Source: Liolophura sinensis
Lineage: Eukaryota; Mollusca; Polyplacophora; Chitonida; Chitonidae
Length of the DNA stretch: 40,860 nt
NCBI RefSeq assembly: GCF_032854445.1
Contig: NW_027018328.1
Coordinates: 1-40,860, forward strand
Direction: 5' to 3'
Part shown: positions 10,928-22,902 of the stretch, piece after piece
Layout of the letters: every line of letters begins with the position of its first letter
Numbering within the stretch: the first letter of the stretch is position 1
Program-made: the position numbers and the translations under genes
The notes under the pieces: model-generated
Seen by the model: the letters and a program-made list of their open reading frames with translations, nothing else
What the model was told of the DNA's origin: nothing
The model's database searches: none

Positions 10928-11476
10928 AAAAAGTACAACTGAACACTAACCCACTTCAGTAAGGTGCCAAAAGATGTGGAATTGAGCCAGGCATCGGCAG
11001 CTGTTGAAAAATTGCAAATTTCCCTGGTTTCCATGGAGTAAGAGCCGTTGCTGGGCACGTGATTATGACATAAATGATCATTCAATTGTCGCTACAGCCA
11101 AAAGTATTGGTCGGAGAGCAACGCGGATTGCACCATTCGATTTCTCGTCACAAAATACGTCGGATTAGGCTCTTACTACTAGCACTGGAACAGTTTTTCC
11201 ACTTTTGCATTTTTGCCTGGTCTTTTTGTTAATTGAAATCGGCTACACTGTACTCTGTACAATCGCGACTGGTCATTACTATATTCAACTTTTGACTATA
11301 AGTTATGTGCCCTTCGGTAGCCCAGAAGACGTCAAATCTTTGGGCTAAGCCCATTTAACTCACCCAGCAATTGCCTTACTTCTAAGTGCAAGACAATCTC
11401 AATGTCTTTATCTACGTGTAGAAAAACCACACCATTTGTAGGTGAAAACCACAAGGTACTTGATACAGTCTGCTGT
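10928..11476 (+). repeat. Satellite monomer M21, class e
   Basis: CACTAACCC start, GATGTGGAATTGAGCC and CTTACTACTAGC. A private GTAGGTGAAAACC near 11438 replaces GTACGTG. Confidence 0.93.
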
Positions 11477-12025
11477 AAAAAGTACAACTGAACACTAACC
11501 CACTTCAGTAAGGTGCCAAAAGATGCGGAATTGAGCCAGGCATCGGCAGCTGTTGAAAAATTGCACATTTCCCTGGTTTCCATGGAGTAAGAGCCGTTGC
11601 TGGGCACGTGATTATGACATAAATTATCATTCAATTGTCACTACAGCCAAAAGTATTGGTCGGAGAGCAACGTGGTTTGCACCATTCGATTTCTCGTCAC
11701 AAAATACGTCGGATTAGCCTCTTACTAGTAGCACTGGAACAGTTTTTCCACTTTTGCATTTTTGCTTCGTCTTTTTGTTGATTGAAATCGGCTAAACTGT
11801 ACTCTGTACAATCGCGACTGGTCATTACTATATTCAACTTTTGACTATAAGTTATGTGCCCTTCGGTAGCCCAGAAGACGTCAAATCTTTGGGCTAAGCC
11901 CATTTAACTCACCCAGCAATTGTCTTACTTCTAAGTCCAAGACAATCTTAATGTCTTTATCTACGTGTAGAAAAACCACACCATTTGTACGTGAAAAACA
12001 CAAGGTACTTGATACAGTCTGCTGT
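11477..12025 (+). repeat. Satellite monomer M22, class f
   Basis: TGCACATTTCC, AACGTGGTTTGC, GCTTCGTC, GTTGATTG and CAATCTTAATG, as in M6 and M34. Confidence 0.93.
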
Positions 12026-12573
12026 AAAAAGTACAACTGAACACTGACCCACATGAATAAGGTGCCAAAAGATGCGGAATTGAGCCAGGCATCGGCAGCT
12101 GTTGAAAAATTGCAAATTTCCCTGGTTTCCATGGAGTAAGAGCCGTTGCTGGGCACGTGATTATGACATAAATGATCATTCAATTGTCACTACAGCCAAA
12201 AGTATTGGTCGGAGAGCAACGCGGTTTGCACCATTCGATTCTCGTCACAAAATACGTCGGATTAGCCTCTTACCAGCAGCACTGGAACAGTTTGTCCACT
12301 TTTGCATTTTTGCTTCGTCTTTTTGTTAATTGAAATCGGCTACACTGTACTCTGTACAATCGCGACTGGTCATTACTATATTCAACTTTTGACTATAAGT
12401 TATGTGCCCTTCGGTAGCCCAGAAGACCTGAAATCTTTGGGCTAAGCCCATTTAACTCACCCAGCAATTGCCTTACTTCTAAGTGCAAGACAATCTCAAT
12501 GTCTTTATCTACGTGTAGAAAAACCACACCATTTGTACGTGAAAAACACAAGGTACTTGATACAGTCTGCTGT
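12026..12573 (+). repeat. Satellite monomer M23, class g (548 bp)
   Basis: CACATGAATAAGG and CAGTTTGTCCAC. One T is lost in ATTCGATTCTCG near 12240. Confidence 0.93.
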
Positions 12574-13122
12574 AAAAAGTACAACTGACCACAGACCCAC
12601 ATGAATAAGGTGCCAAAAGATGCGGAATTGAGCCAGGCATCGGCAGCTGTTGAAAAAGTGCAAATTTCCCTGGTTTCCATGGAGTAAGAGCCGTTGCTGG
12701 GCACGTGATTATGACATAAATGATCATTCAATTTTCGCTACAGGCAAAAGTATTGGTCGGAGAGCAACGCGGTTTGCACCATTCGATTTGTCGTCACAAA
12801 ATACGTCGGATTAGCCTCTTACCAGCAGCACTGGAACAGTTTTTCCACTTTTGCATTTTTGCCTGGTCTTTTTGTTAATTGAAACCGGCTACACTGCACT
12901 CTGTACAATCGCGACTGGTCATTACTATATTCAACTTTTGACTATAAGTTATGTGCCCTTCGGTAGCCCAGAAGACCTGAAATCTTTGGGCTAAGCCCAT
13001 TTAACTCACCCAGCAATTGCCTTACTTCTAAGTGCAAGACAATCTCAATGTCTTTATCTACGTGTAGAAAAACCACACCATTTGTACGTGAAAAACACAA
13101 GGTACTTGATACAGTCTGCTGT
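12574..13122 (+). repeat. Satellite monomer M24, class h
   Basis: GACCACAGACCCAC, CACTGCACTC and CTACAGGCAAAAG, as in M8. Private variants are GAAAAAGTGC and CAATTTTCGCTAC. Confidence 0.93.
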
Positions 13123-13671
13123 AAAAAGTACAACTGAACACTAACCCACTTCAGTAAGGTGCCAAAAGATGCGGAATTGAGCCAGGCATCGGCAGCTGTT
13201 GAAAAATTGCAAATTTCCCTGGTTTCCATGGAGTAAGAGCCGTTGCTACGCACGTGATTATGACATAAATGATCATTCAATTGTCGCTACAGCCAAAAGT
13301 ATTGGTCGGAGAGCAACGCGGATTGCACCATTCGATTTCTCGTCAGAAAATACGTCGGATTAGGCTCTTACTAGTAGCACTGGAACAGTTTTTCCACTTT
13401 TACATTTTTGCCTGGTCTTTTTGTTAATTGAAATCGGCTACACTGTACTCTGTACAATCGCGACTGGTCATTACTATATTCAACTTTTGACTATAAGTTA
13501 TGTGCCCTTCGGTAGCCCAGAAGACGTCAAATCTTTGGGCCAAGCCCATTTAACTCACCCAGCAATTGCCTTACTTCTAAGTGCAAGACAATCTCAATGT
13601 CTTTATCTACGTGTAGAAAAACTACACCATTTGTACGTGAAAACCACAAGGTACTTGATACAGTCTGCTGT
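13123..13671 (+). repeat. Satellite monomer M25, class i
   Basis: CACTAACCC, GCTACGCACG and TTTTACATTTTT. It keeps GGTTTCCATGG where M9 and M36 have GGTGTCC, and has a private CGTCAGAAAATAC. Confidence 0.93.
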
Positions 13672-14169
13672 AAAAAGTACAACTGAACACTGACCCACTT
13701 CAGTAAGGTGCCAAAAGATGCGGAATTGAGCCAGGCATCGGCAGCTGTTGAAAAATTGCAAATTTCCCTGGTTTCCATGGACTAAGAGCCGTTGCTGGGC
13801 ACGTGATTATGACATCAATGATCATTGATCTGTCGCTACAGCCAAAAGTATTGGTCGGAGAGCAACGCGGTTTGCACCATTCGATTTCTCGTCACAAAAT
13901 ACGTCGGATTACGTCTTTTTCTTAATTGAAATCGGCTACACTGTACTCTGTACAATCGCGACTTGTCATTACTATATTCAACTTTTGACTATAAGTTATG
14001 TGCCCTTCGGTAGCCCAGAAGACGTCAAATCTTTCGGCTCAGCCCATTTAACTCACCCAGCAATTGTCTTACTTCTAAGTCCAAGACAATCTCAATGTCT
14101 TTATCTACGTGTAGAAAAACTAGACCATTTGTACATAAAAAACACAAGGTACTTGATACAGTCTGCTGT
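13672..14169 (+). repeat. Truncated mosaic monomer M26, a/p/k (498 bp)
   Basis: The first about 120 bases are class a (CATGGACTAAG). The middle is p, with CATTGATCTG and the 51-bp deletion at 13911/13912. After a CGACTTGTC tract, the tail (CTTTCGGCTCAGCCC, AACTAGACC) matches M54 and M68. Confidence 0.9.
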
Positions 14170-14667
14170 AAAAAGTACAACTAAACACTGACCCACATTT
14201 ATAAGGTGCCAAAAGATGTGGAATTGGGCCAGGCATCGGCAGCTGTTAAAAAATTACAAATATCCCTGGTTTCCATGGAGTAAGAGCCGTTGCTGGGCAC
14301 GTGATTATGACATCAATGATCATTGATCTGTCGCTACAGCCAAAAGTATTGGTCGGAGAGCAACGCGGTTTGCACCATTCGATTTCTCGTCACAAAATAC
14401 GTCGGATTACGTCTTTTTCTTAATTGAAATCGGCTACACTGTACTCTGTACAATCGCGACTGGTCATTACTATATTCAACTTTTGACTATAAGTTATGTG
14501 CCCTTCGGTAGCCCAGAAGACCTGAAATCTTTGGGCCAAGCCCATTTAACTCACCCAGCAATTGCCTTACTTCTAAGTCCAAGACAATCTTAATGTCTTT
14601 TTCTACGTGTAGAAAAACCACACCATTTGTACGTGAAAAACACAAGGTACTTGATACAGTCTGCTGT
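14170..14667 (+). repeat. Truncated satellite monomer M27, class p (498 bp)
   Basis: AATTACAAATATCC and the 51-bp deletion at 14409/14410. Private CTTTTTCTACGTG and CAATCTTAATG lie in the tail. Confidence 0.93.
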
Positions 14668-15216
14668 AAAAAGTACAACTGAACACTAACCCACTTCAGT
14701 AAGGTGCCAAAAGATGCGGAATTGAGCCAGGCATCGGCAGCTGTTGAAAAATTGCAAATTTCCCTGTTTTCTATGGAGTAAGAGCCGTTGCTGGGCACGT
14801 GATTATGACATAAATGATCATTCAATTGTCGCTACAGCCAAAACTATTGGTCGGAGAGCAACGCGGATTGCACCATTCGATTTCTCTTCACAAAATACGT
14901 CGGATTAGGCTGTTACTAATAGCACTGGAACAGTTTTTCCACTTGTGCATTTTTGCCTGGTCTTTTTGTTAATTGAAATCGGCTACACTGTACTCTGTAC
15001 AATCGCGACTGGTCATTACTATATTCAACTTTTGACTATAAGTTATGTGCCCTTCGGTAGCCCAGAAGACCTGAAATCTTTGGGCCAAGCCCATTTAACT
15101 CACCCAGCAATTGCCTTACTTCTAAGTGCAAGACAATCTCAATGTCTTTATCTACGTGTAGAAAAACCACACCATTTGTACGTGAAAAACACAAGGTACT
15201 TGATACAGTCTGCTGT
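14668..15216 (+). repeat. Satellite monomer M28, class q
   Basis: TTTCTATGGAG, CAAAACTATTGG, TCTCTTCAC, TAGGCTGTTAC and CACTTGTGCATT. Class shared with M56 and M70. Confidence 0.93.
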
Positions 15217-15766
15217 AAAAAGTACAACTGAACACTGGCCCACTTCAGTAAGGTGCCAAAAGATGCAGAATTGAGCCAGGCATCGGCAGCTGTTGAAAAA
15301 TTGCAAATTTCCCTGGTTTCCATGGAGTAAGAGCCGTTGCTACGCACGTGATTATGACATAAATGATCATTCAATTGTCGCTACAGCCAAAAGTATTGGT
15401 CGGAGAGCAACGCGGATTGCACCATTCGATTTCTCGTCACAAAAATACGTCGGATTAGGCTCTTACTAGTAGCACTGGAACAGTTTTTCCACTTTTACAT
15501 TTTTGCCTGGTCTTTTTGTTAATTGAAATCGGCTACACTGTACTCTGTACAATCGCGACTGGTCATTACTATATTCAACTTTTGACTATAAGTTATGTGC
15601 CCTTCGGTAGCCCAGAAGACGTCAAATCTTTGGGCCAAGCCCATTTAACTCACCCAGCAATTGCCTTACTTCTAAGTGCAAGACAATCTCAATGTCTTTA
15701 TCTACGTGTAGAAAAACTACACCATTTGTACGTGAAAACCACAAGGTACTTGATACAGTCTGCTGT
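15217..15766 (+). repeat. Satellite monomer M29, class i (550 bp)
   Basis: CACTGGCCCAC, GATGCAGAATTGAG, GCTACGCACG, CACAAAAATACG (one extra A) and TTTTACATTTTT. Pairs with M57 and M71. Confidence 0.93.
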
Positions 15767-16315
15767 AAAAAGTACAACTGAACACTGACCCACTTCAGTA
15801 TAGTGCCAAAAGATGCGGAATTGAGCCAGGCATCGGCAGCTGTTGAAAAATTGCAAATTTCCCTGGTTTCCATGGACTAAGAGCCGTTGCTGGGCACGTG
15901 ATTATGACATAAATGATCATTCAGTTGTCACTACAGCCAAAAGTATTGGTCGGAGAGCAACGCGGTTTGCACCATTCGATTTCTCGTCACAAAATACGTC
16001 GGATTAGCCTCTTACCAGCAGCACAGGAACAGTTTTTCTACTTTTGCATTTTTACCTGGTCTTTTTGTTAATTGAAATCGGCTACACTGTACTCTGTACA
16101 ATCGCGACTGGTCATTACTATATTCAACTTTTGGCTATAAGTTATGTGCCCTTCGGTAGCCCAGAAGACGTCAAATCTATCGGCTAAGCCCATTCAACTC
16201 ACCCAGCAATTGTCTTACTTCTAAGTCCAAGACAATCTCAATGTCTTTATCTACGTGTAGAAAAACCACACCATTTGTACATAAAAAACACAAGGTACTT
16301 GATACAGTCTGCTGT
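15767..16315 (+). repeat. Satellite monomer M30, class a
   Basis: GTATAGTGCC and CATTCAGTTG as in M1, but with CGTCGGATTAG, TTTTTCTACTTT and TTGGCTATAAG. Confidence 0.93.
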
Positions 16316-16864
16316 AAAAAGTACAACTAAACACTGTCCCACATTTATAAGGTGCCAAAAGATGTGGAATTGGGCCAGGCATCGGCAGCTGTTGAAAAAT
16401 TGCAAATTTCCCTGGTTTCCATGGAGTAAGAGCCGTTGCTGGGCACGTGATCATGACATAAATGATCATTCAATTGTCACTACAGGCAAAAGTATTGGTC
16501 GGAGAGCAACGCGGTTTGCACCATACGATTTGTCGTCACAAAATACGTCGGATTAGCCTCTTACCAGCAGCACTGGAACAGTTTTTCCACTTTTGCATTT
16601 TTGCCTGGTCTTTTTGTTAATTGAAACCGGCTACACTGTACTCTGTACAATCGCGACTGGTCATTACTATATTCAACTTTTGACTATAAGTTATGTGCCC
16701 TTCGGTAGCCCAGAAGACGTCAAATCTTTGGGCCAAGCCCATTTAACTCACCCAGCAATTGCCTTACTTCTAAGTGCAAGACAATCTCAATGTCTTTATC
16801 TACGTGTGGAAAAACCACACCATTTGTACGTGAAAACCACAAGGTACTTGATACAGTCTGCTGT
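16316..16864 (+). repeat. Satellite monomer M31, class b
   Basis: CTGTCCCAC and CATACGATTTG. It has GTGATCATGAC, otherwise seen in M11 and M38, and CGTGTGGAAAAAC shared with M59 only. Confidence 0.93.
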
Positions 16865-17413
16865 AAAAAGTACAACTGAACACTGACCCACTTCAGTAAG
16901 GTGCCAAAAGATTCGGAATTGAGCCAGGCATCGGCAGCTGTTGAAAAATTGCAAATTTCCCTGGTTTCCATGGAGTAAGAGCCGTTGCTGGGCACGTGAT
17001 TATGACATAAATTATCATTCAATTGTCACTACAGCCAAAAGTATTGGTCGGAGAGCAACGCGGTTTGCACCATTCGATTTCTCGTCACAAAATACGTCGG
17101 ATTAGCCTCTTACCAGCAGCACTGGAACATTTTTTCCACTTTTGCATTTTTACCTGGTCTTTTTGTTAATTGAAATCGGCTAAACTGTACTCTGTACAAT
17201 CGCGACTGGTCATTACTATATTCAACTTTTGACTATAAGTTATGTGCCCTTCGGTAGCCCAGAAGACCTGAAATCTTTGGGCTAAGCCCATTTAACTCAC
17301 CCAGCAATTGCCTTACTTCTAAGTGCAAGACAATCTCAATGTCTTTATCTACGTGTAGAAAAACCACACCATTTGTACGTGAAAACCACAAGGTACTTGA
17401 TACAGTCTGCTGT
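16865..17413 (+). repeat. Satellite monomer M32, class c with switched 3' end
   Basis: Class c up to GAACATTTTTTCC, then GGCTAAACTG and CCTGAAATCTTTGGG with AAGTGC and GTGAAAACC, unlike M3, M60 and M74. Leads into class e. Confidence 0.9.
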
Positions 17414-17962
17414 AAAAAGTACAACTGAACACTAACCCACTTCAGTAAGGTGCCAAAAGATGTGGAATTGAGCCAGGCATCGGCAGCTGTTGAAAAATTG
17501 CAAATTTCCCTGGTTTCCATGGAGTAAGAGCCGTTGCTGGGCACGTGATTATGACATAAATGATCATTCAATTGTCGCTACAGCCAAAAGTATTGGTCGG
17601 AGAGCAACGCGGATTGCACCATTCGATTTCTCGTCACAAAATACGTCGGATTAGGCTCTTACTACTAGCACTGGAACAGTTTTTCCACTTTTGCATTTTT
17701 GCCTGGTCTTTTTGTTAATTGAAATCGGCTACACTGTACTCTGTACAATCGCGACTGGTCATTACTATATTCAACTTTTGACTATAAGTTATGTGCCCTT
17801 CGGTAGCCCAGAAGACGTCAAATCTTTGGGCTAAGCCCATTTAACTCACCCAGCAATTGCCTTACTTCTAAGTGCAAGACAATCTTAATGTCTTTATCTA
17901 CGTGTAGAAAAACCACACCATTTGTACGTGAAAACCACAAGGTACTTGATACAGTCTGCTGT
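17414..17962 (+). repeat. Satellite monomer M33, class e
   Basis: GATGTGGAATTGAGCC and CTTACTACTAGC as in M21, with CAATCTTAATG in the tail. Confidence 0.93.
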
Positions 17963-18510
17963 AAAAAGTACAACTGAACACTAACCCACTTCAGTAAGGT
18001 GCCAAAAGATGCGGAATTGAGCCAGGCATCGGCAGCTGTTGAAAAATTGCACATTTCCCTGGTTTCCATGGAGTAAGAGCCGTTGCTGGGCACGTGATTA
18101 TGACATAAATTATCATTCAATTGTCACTACAGCCAAAAGTATTGGTCGGAGAGCAACGTGGTTTGCACCATTCGATTTCTCGTCACAAAATACGTCGGAT
18201 TAGCCTCTTACTAGTAGCACTGGAACAGTTTTTCCACTTTTGCATTTTTGCTTCGTCTTTTTGTTGATTGAAATCGGCTAAACTGTACTCTGTACAATCG
18301 CGACCGTCATTACTATATTCAACTTTTGACTATAAGTTATGTGCCCTTCGGTAGCCCAGAAGACGTCAAATCTTTGGGCTAAGCCCATTTAACTCACCCA
18401 GCAATTGCCTTACTTCTAAGTCCAAGACAATCTTAATGTCTTTATCTACGTGTAGAAAAACCACACCATTTGTACGTGAAAAACACAAGGTACTTGATAC
18501 AGTCTGCTGT
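17963..18510 (+). repeat. Satellite monomer M34, class f (548 bp)
   Basis: TGCACATTTCC and AACGTGGTTTGC. CGCGACCGTCATT near 18300 replaces CGCGACTGGTCATT, a one-base loss in the otherwise conserved core. Confidence 0.93.
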
Positions 18511-19059
18511 AAAAAGTACAACTGAACACTGACCCACATGAATAAGGTGCCAAAAGATGCGGAATTGAGCCAGGCATCGGCAGCTGTTGAAAAATTGCAA
18601 ATTTCCCTGGTTTCCATGGAGTAAGAGCCGTTGCTGGGCACGTGATTATGACATAAATGATCATTCAATTGTCACTACAGCCAAAAGTATTGGTCGGAGA
18701 GCAACGCGGTTTGCACCATTCGATTTCTCGTCACAAAATACGTCGGATTAGCCTCTTACCAGCAGCACTGGAACAGTTTGTCCACTTTTGCATTTTTGCT
18801 TCGTCTTTTTGTTAATTGAAATCGGCTACACTGTACTCTGTACAATCGCGACTGGTCATTACTATATTCAACTTTTGACTATAAGTTATGTGCCCTTCGG
18901 TAGCCCAGAAGACCTGAAATCTTTGGGCTAAGCCCATTTAACTCACCCAGCAATTGCCTTACTTCTAAGTGCAAGACAATCTCAATGTCTTTATCTACGT
19001 GTAGAAAAACCACACCATTTGTACGTGAAAAACACAAGGTACTTGATACAGTCTGCTGT
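18511..19059 (+). repeat. Satellite monomer M35, class g
   Basis: CACATGAATAAGG and CAGTTTGTCCAC. It is followed directly by i, where M7 and M23 are followed by h. Confidence 0.93.
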
Positions 19060-19608
19060 AAAAAGTACAACTGAACACTAACCCACTTCAGTAAGGTGCC
19101 AAAAGATGCGGAATTGAGCCAGGCATCGGCAGCTGTTGAAAAATTGCAAATTTCCCTGGTGTCCATGGAGTAAGAGCCGTTGCTACGCACGTCATTATGA
19201 CATAAATGATCATTCAAGTGTCGCTACAGCCAAAAGTATTGGTCGGAGAGCAACGCGGATTGCACCATTCGATTTCTCGTCACAAAATACGTCGGATTAG
19301 GCTCTTACTACTAGCACTGGAACAGTTTTTCCACTTTTACATTTTTGCCTGGTCTTTTTGTTCATTGAAATCGGCTACACTGTACTCTGTACAATCGCGA
19401 CTGGTCATTACTATATTCAACTTTTGACTATAAGTTATGTGCCCTTCGGTAGCCCAGAAGACGTCAAATCTTTGGGCCAAGCCCATTTAACTCACCCAGC
19501 AATTGCCTTACTTCTAAGTGCAAGACAATCTCAATGTCTTTATCTACGTGTAGAAAAACTACACCATTTGTACGTGAAAACCACAAGGTACTTGATACAG
19601 TCTGCTGT
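19060..19608 (+). repeat. Satellite monomer M36, class i
   Basis: GGTGTCCATGG as in M9. The private GCACGTCATT breaks the CACGTG palindrome; also CATTCAAGTGTC, CTTACTACTAGC and GTTCATTG. Confidence 0.93.
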
Positions 19609-20157
19609 AAAAAGTACAACTGAACACTGACCCACTTCAGTAAGGTGCCAAAAGATGCGGAATTGAGCCAGGCATCGGCAGCTGTTGAAAAATTGCAAAT
19701 TTCCCTGGTTTCCATGGACTAAGAGCCGTTGCTGGGCACGTGATTATGACATAAATAATCATTCAATTGTCACTACAGCCAAAAGTATTGGTCGGAGAGC
19801 AACGCGGTTTGCACCATTCGATTTCTCGTCACAAAATACGTCGGATTAGCCTCTTACCAGCAGCACAGGAACAGTTTTTCCACTTTTGCATTTTTACCTG
19901 GTCTTTTTGTTAATTGAAATCGGCTACACTGTACTCTGTACAATCGCGACTGGTCATTACTATATTCAACTTTTGACTATAAGTTATGTGCCCTTCGGTA
20001 GCCCAGAAGACGTCAAATCTATCGGCTAAGCCCATTCAACTCACCCAGCAATTGTCTTACTTCTAAGTCCAAGACAATCTCAATGTCTTTATCTACGTGT
20101 AGAAAAACCACACCATTTGTACATAAAAAACACAAGGTACTTGATACAGTCTGCTGT
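19609..20157 (+). repeat. Satellite monomer M37, class a (variant)
   Basis: ATAAATAATCATTC, CATGGACTAAG and AGCACAGGAAC, a near-twin of M10. Confidence 0.93.
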
Positions 20158-20706
20158 AATAAGTACAACTAAACACTGACCCACATTTATAAGGTGCCAT
20201 AAGATGCAGAATTGGGCCAGGCATCGGCAGCTGTTGAAAAATTGCAAATATCCCTGGTTTCCATGGAGTAAGAGCCGATGCTGGGCACGTGATCATGACA
20301 TAAATGATCATTCAATTGTCACTACAGGCAAAAGTATTGGTCGGAGAGCAACGCGGATTGCACCATTCGATTTCTCGTCACAAAATACGTCGGATTAGGC
20401 TGTTACTAGTAGCACTGGAACAGTTTTTCCACTTTTGCATTTTTGCCGTGTCTTTTTGTTAATTGAAATCGGCTACACTGTACTCTGTACAATCGCGACT
20501 GGTCATTACTATATTCAACTTTTGACTATAAGTTATGTGCCCTTCGGTAGCCCAGAAGACCTGAAATCTTTGGGCTAAGCCCATTTAACTCACCCAGCAA
20601 TTGCCTTACTTCTAAGTGCAAGACAATCTCAATGTCTTTATCTACGTGTAGAAAAACCAGACCATTTGTACATAAAAAACACAAGGTACTTGATACAGTC
20701 TGCTGT
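20158..20706 (+). repeat. Satellite monomer M38, class b (variant)
   Basis: GTAATAAGTAC, GTGCCATAAGATGCAG and GTGATCATGAC as in M11. Private GAGCCGATGC and GCCGTGTC. Confidence 0.93.
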
Positions 20707-21255
20707 AAAAAGTACAACTAAACACTGACCCACATTTTTAAGGTGCCAAAAGATGTGGAATTGGGCCAGGCATCGGCAGCTGTTAAAAAATTGCAAATAT
20801 CCCTGGTTTCCATGGAGTAAGAGCCGTTGCTGGGCACGTGATTATGACATCAATGATCAATCAATTGTCGCTACAGCCAAAAGTATTGGTCGGAGAGCAA
20901 CGCGGTTTGCACCATTCGATTTCTCGTCACAAAATACGTCGGATTAGCCACTTACCAGAAGCACTGGAACAGTTTTTCCACTTTTGCATTTTTGCCTGGT
21001 CTTTTTGCTAATTGAAATCGGCTACACTGTACTCTGTACAATCGCGACTGGTCATTACTATATTCAACTTTTGACTATAAGTTATGTGCCCTACGGTAAC
21101 CCAGAAGACGTCAAATCTTTGGGCTAAGCCCATTTAACTCACCCAGCAATTGTCTTACTTCTAAGTCCAAGACAATCTCAATGTCTTTATCTACGTGTAG
21201 AAAAACCAGACCATTTGTACATAAAAAACACAAGGTACTTGATACAGTCTGCTGT
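20707..21255 (+). repeat. Satellite monomer M39, class l
   Basis: CATTTTTAAGG, GATCAATCAATTG, CCAGAAGC, TTTTTGCTAATTG and CCTACGGTAACCC. The last is shared with M43 and M45. Confidence 0.92.
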
Positions 21256-21804
21256 AAAAAGTACAACTAAGCACTGACCCACATTTATAAGGTGCCAAAA
21301 GATGTGGAATTGGGCCAGGCATCGGCAGCTGTTAAAAAATTGCAAGTATCCCTGGTTTCCATGGAGTAAGAGCCGTTGCTAAGCACGTGATTATGACATC
21401 AATGATCATTGATCTGTCGCTACAGCCAAAAGTATTGGTCGGAGAGCAACGCGGTTTGCACCATTCGATTTCTCGTCACAAAATACGTCGGATTAGCCTC
21501 TTACTAGTAGCACTGGAACAGTTTTTCCACTTTTGCATTTTTGCTTCGTCTTTTTGTTAATTGAAGTCGGCTAAACTGTACTCTGTACAATCGCGACTGG
21601 TCATTACTATATTTAACTTTTGACTATAAGTTATGTGCCCTTCGGTAGCCCAGAAGACGTCAAATCTTTGGGCTCAGCCCATTTAACTCACCCAGCAATT
21701 GTCTTACTTCTAAGTCCAAGACAATCTCAATGTCTTTATCTACGTGTAGAAAAACCACACCATTTGGACGTTAAAAACACAAGGTACTTGATACAGTCTG
21801 CTGT
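21256..21804 (+). repeat. Satellite monomer M40, class j
   Basis: CTAAGCACTGACC, GCAAGTATCCC, GCTAAGCACG, GAAGTCGGC, ATATTTAAC, GGGCTCAGCCC and GGACGTT. Confidence 0.92.
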
Positions 21805-22353
21805 AAAAAGTACAACTGAACACTGACCCACTTCAGTAAGGTGCCAAAAGATGCGGAATTAAGCCAGGCATCGGCAGCTGTTGAAAAATTGCAAATATCC
21901 CTGGTTTCCATGGAGTAAGAGCCGTTGCTGGGCACGTGATTATGACATAAATGATCATTCAATTGTCACTACAGCCAAAAGTATTGGTCGGAGAGCAACG
22001 CGGATTGCACCATTTGATTTCTCGTCACAAAATACGTCGGATTAGCCTCTTACCAGCAGCACTGGAACAGTTTTTCCACTTTTGCATTTTTGCCTGGTCT
22101 TTTTGTTAATTGAAATCGGCTACACTGTACTCTGTACAATCGCGACTGGTCATTACTATATTCAACTTTTGACTATAAGTTATGTGCCCTTCGGTAGCCC
22201 AGAAGACCTGAAATCTTTGGGCTAAGCCCATTTAACTCACCCAGCAATTGCCTTACTTCTAAGTCCAAGACAATCTCAATGTCTTTATCTACGTGTAGAA
22301 AAACCAGACCATTTGTACATAAAAAACACAAGGTACTTGATACAGTCTGCTGT
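21805..22353 (+). repeat. Satellite monomer M41, class k
   Basis: CTTCAG start, GAATTAAGCC, GCAAATATCCC, CACCATTTGATT and CCTGAAATC. Confidence 0.92.
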
Positions 22354-22902
22354 AAAAAGTACAACTAAACACTGACCCACATTTTTAAGGTGCCAAAAGA
22401 TGTGGAATTGGGCCAGGCATCGGCAGCTGTTAAAAAATTGCAAATATCCCTGGTTTCCATGGAGTAAGAGCCGTTGCTGTGCACGTGATTATGACATCAA
22501 TGATCAATCAATTGTCGCTACAGCCAAAAGTATTGGTCGGAGAGCAACGCGGTTTGCACCATTCGATTTCTCGTCACAAAATACGTCGGATTAGCCTCTT
22601 ACCAGAAGCACTGGAACAGTTTTTCCACTTTTGCATTTTTGCCTGGTCTTTTTGCTAATTGAAATCGGCTACACTGTACTCTGTACAATCGCGACTGGTC
22701 ATTACTATATTCAACTTTTGATTATAAGTTATGTGCCCTTCGGTAGCCCAGAAGACGTCAAATCTTTGGGCTAAGCCCATTTAACTCACCCAGCAATTGT
22801 CTTACTTCTAAGTCCAAGACAATCTCAATGTCTTTATCTACGTGTAGAAAAACCAGACCATTTGTACATAAAAAACACAAGGTACTTGATACAGTCTGCT
22901 GT
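22354..22902 (+). repeat. Satellite monomer M42, class l
   Basis: CATTTTTAAGG, GCTGTGCACG, GATCAATCAATTG, CCAGAAGC, TTTTTGCTAATTG and GATTATAAG. Confidence 0.92.

Larger units (their letters stand above)
10928..13671 (+). repeat. e-f-g-h-i block, copy 2
   Basis: M21-M25 have the same order and markers as the block at 2196, starting 8,732 bp downstream. Private differences include GTAGGTGAAAACC at 11438, a one-base loss in ATTCGATTCTCG near 12240, and GAAAAAGTGC near 12655. Confidence 0.9.
15767..17413 (+). repeat. a-b-c block, copy 2, switching to an e block
   Basis: M30-M32 match M1-M3, but the 3' part of M32 departs. From about 17180 it reads GGCTAAACTG and then CCTGAAATCTTTGGG, instead of the GTCAAACCTATCGG of the other c monomers. 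The next monomer is class e rather than d. Private variants such as TTTTTCTACTTT (16036) and TTGGCTATAAG (16132) separate M30 from other a copies. Confidence 0.87.
17414..19608 (+). repeat. e-f-g-i block, copy 3, lacking the h monomer
   Basis: M33-M36 match the e, f, g and i monomers. The distinctive h monomer (GACCACAGACCCAC start, CACTGCACTC, TACAGGCAAAAG) is missing between g (M35) and i (M36). The loss is one whole monomer and leaves the repeat phase intact, as expected from unequal exchange. Confidence 0.87.

Noticed and set aside
16275-16556. 93-codon plus-strand frame in class b monomers, also at 509, 31598 and 39236
   Set aside because: Same frame in near-identical repeats, closed or shifted in other classes. 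No family resemblance was recognised.
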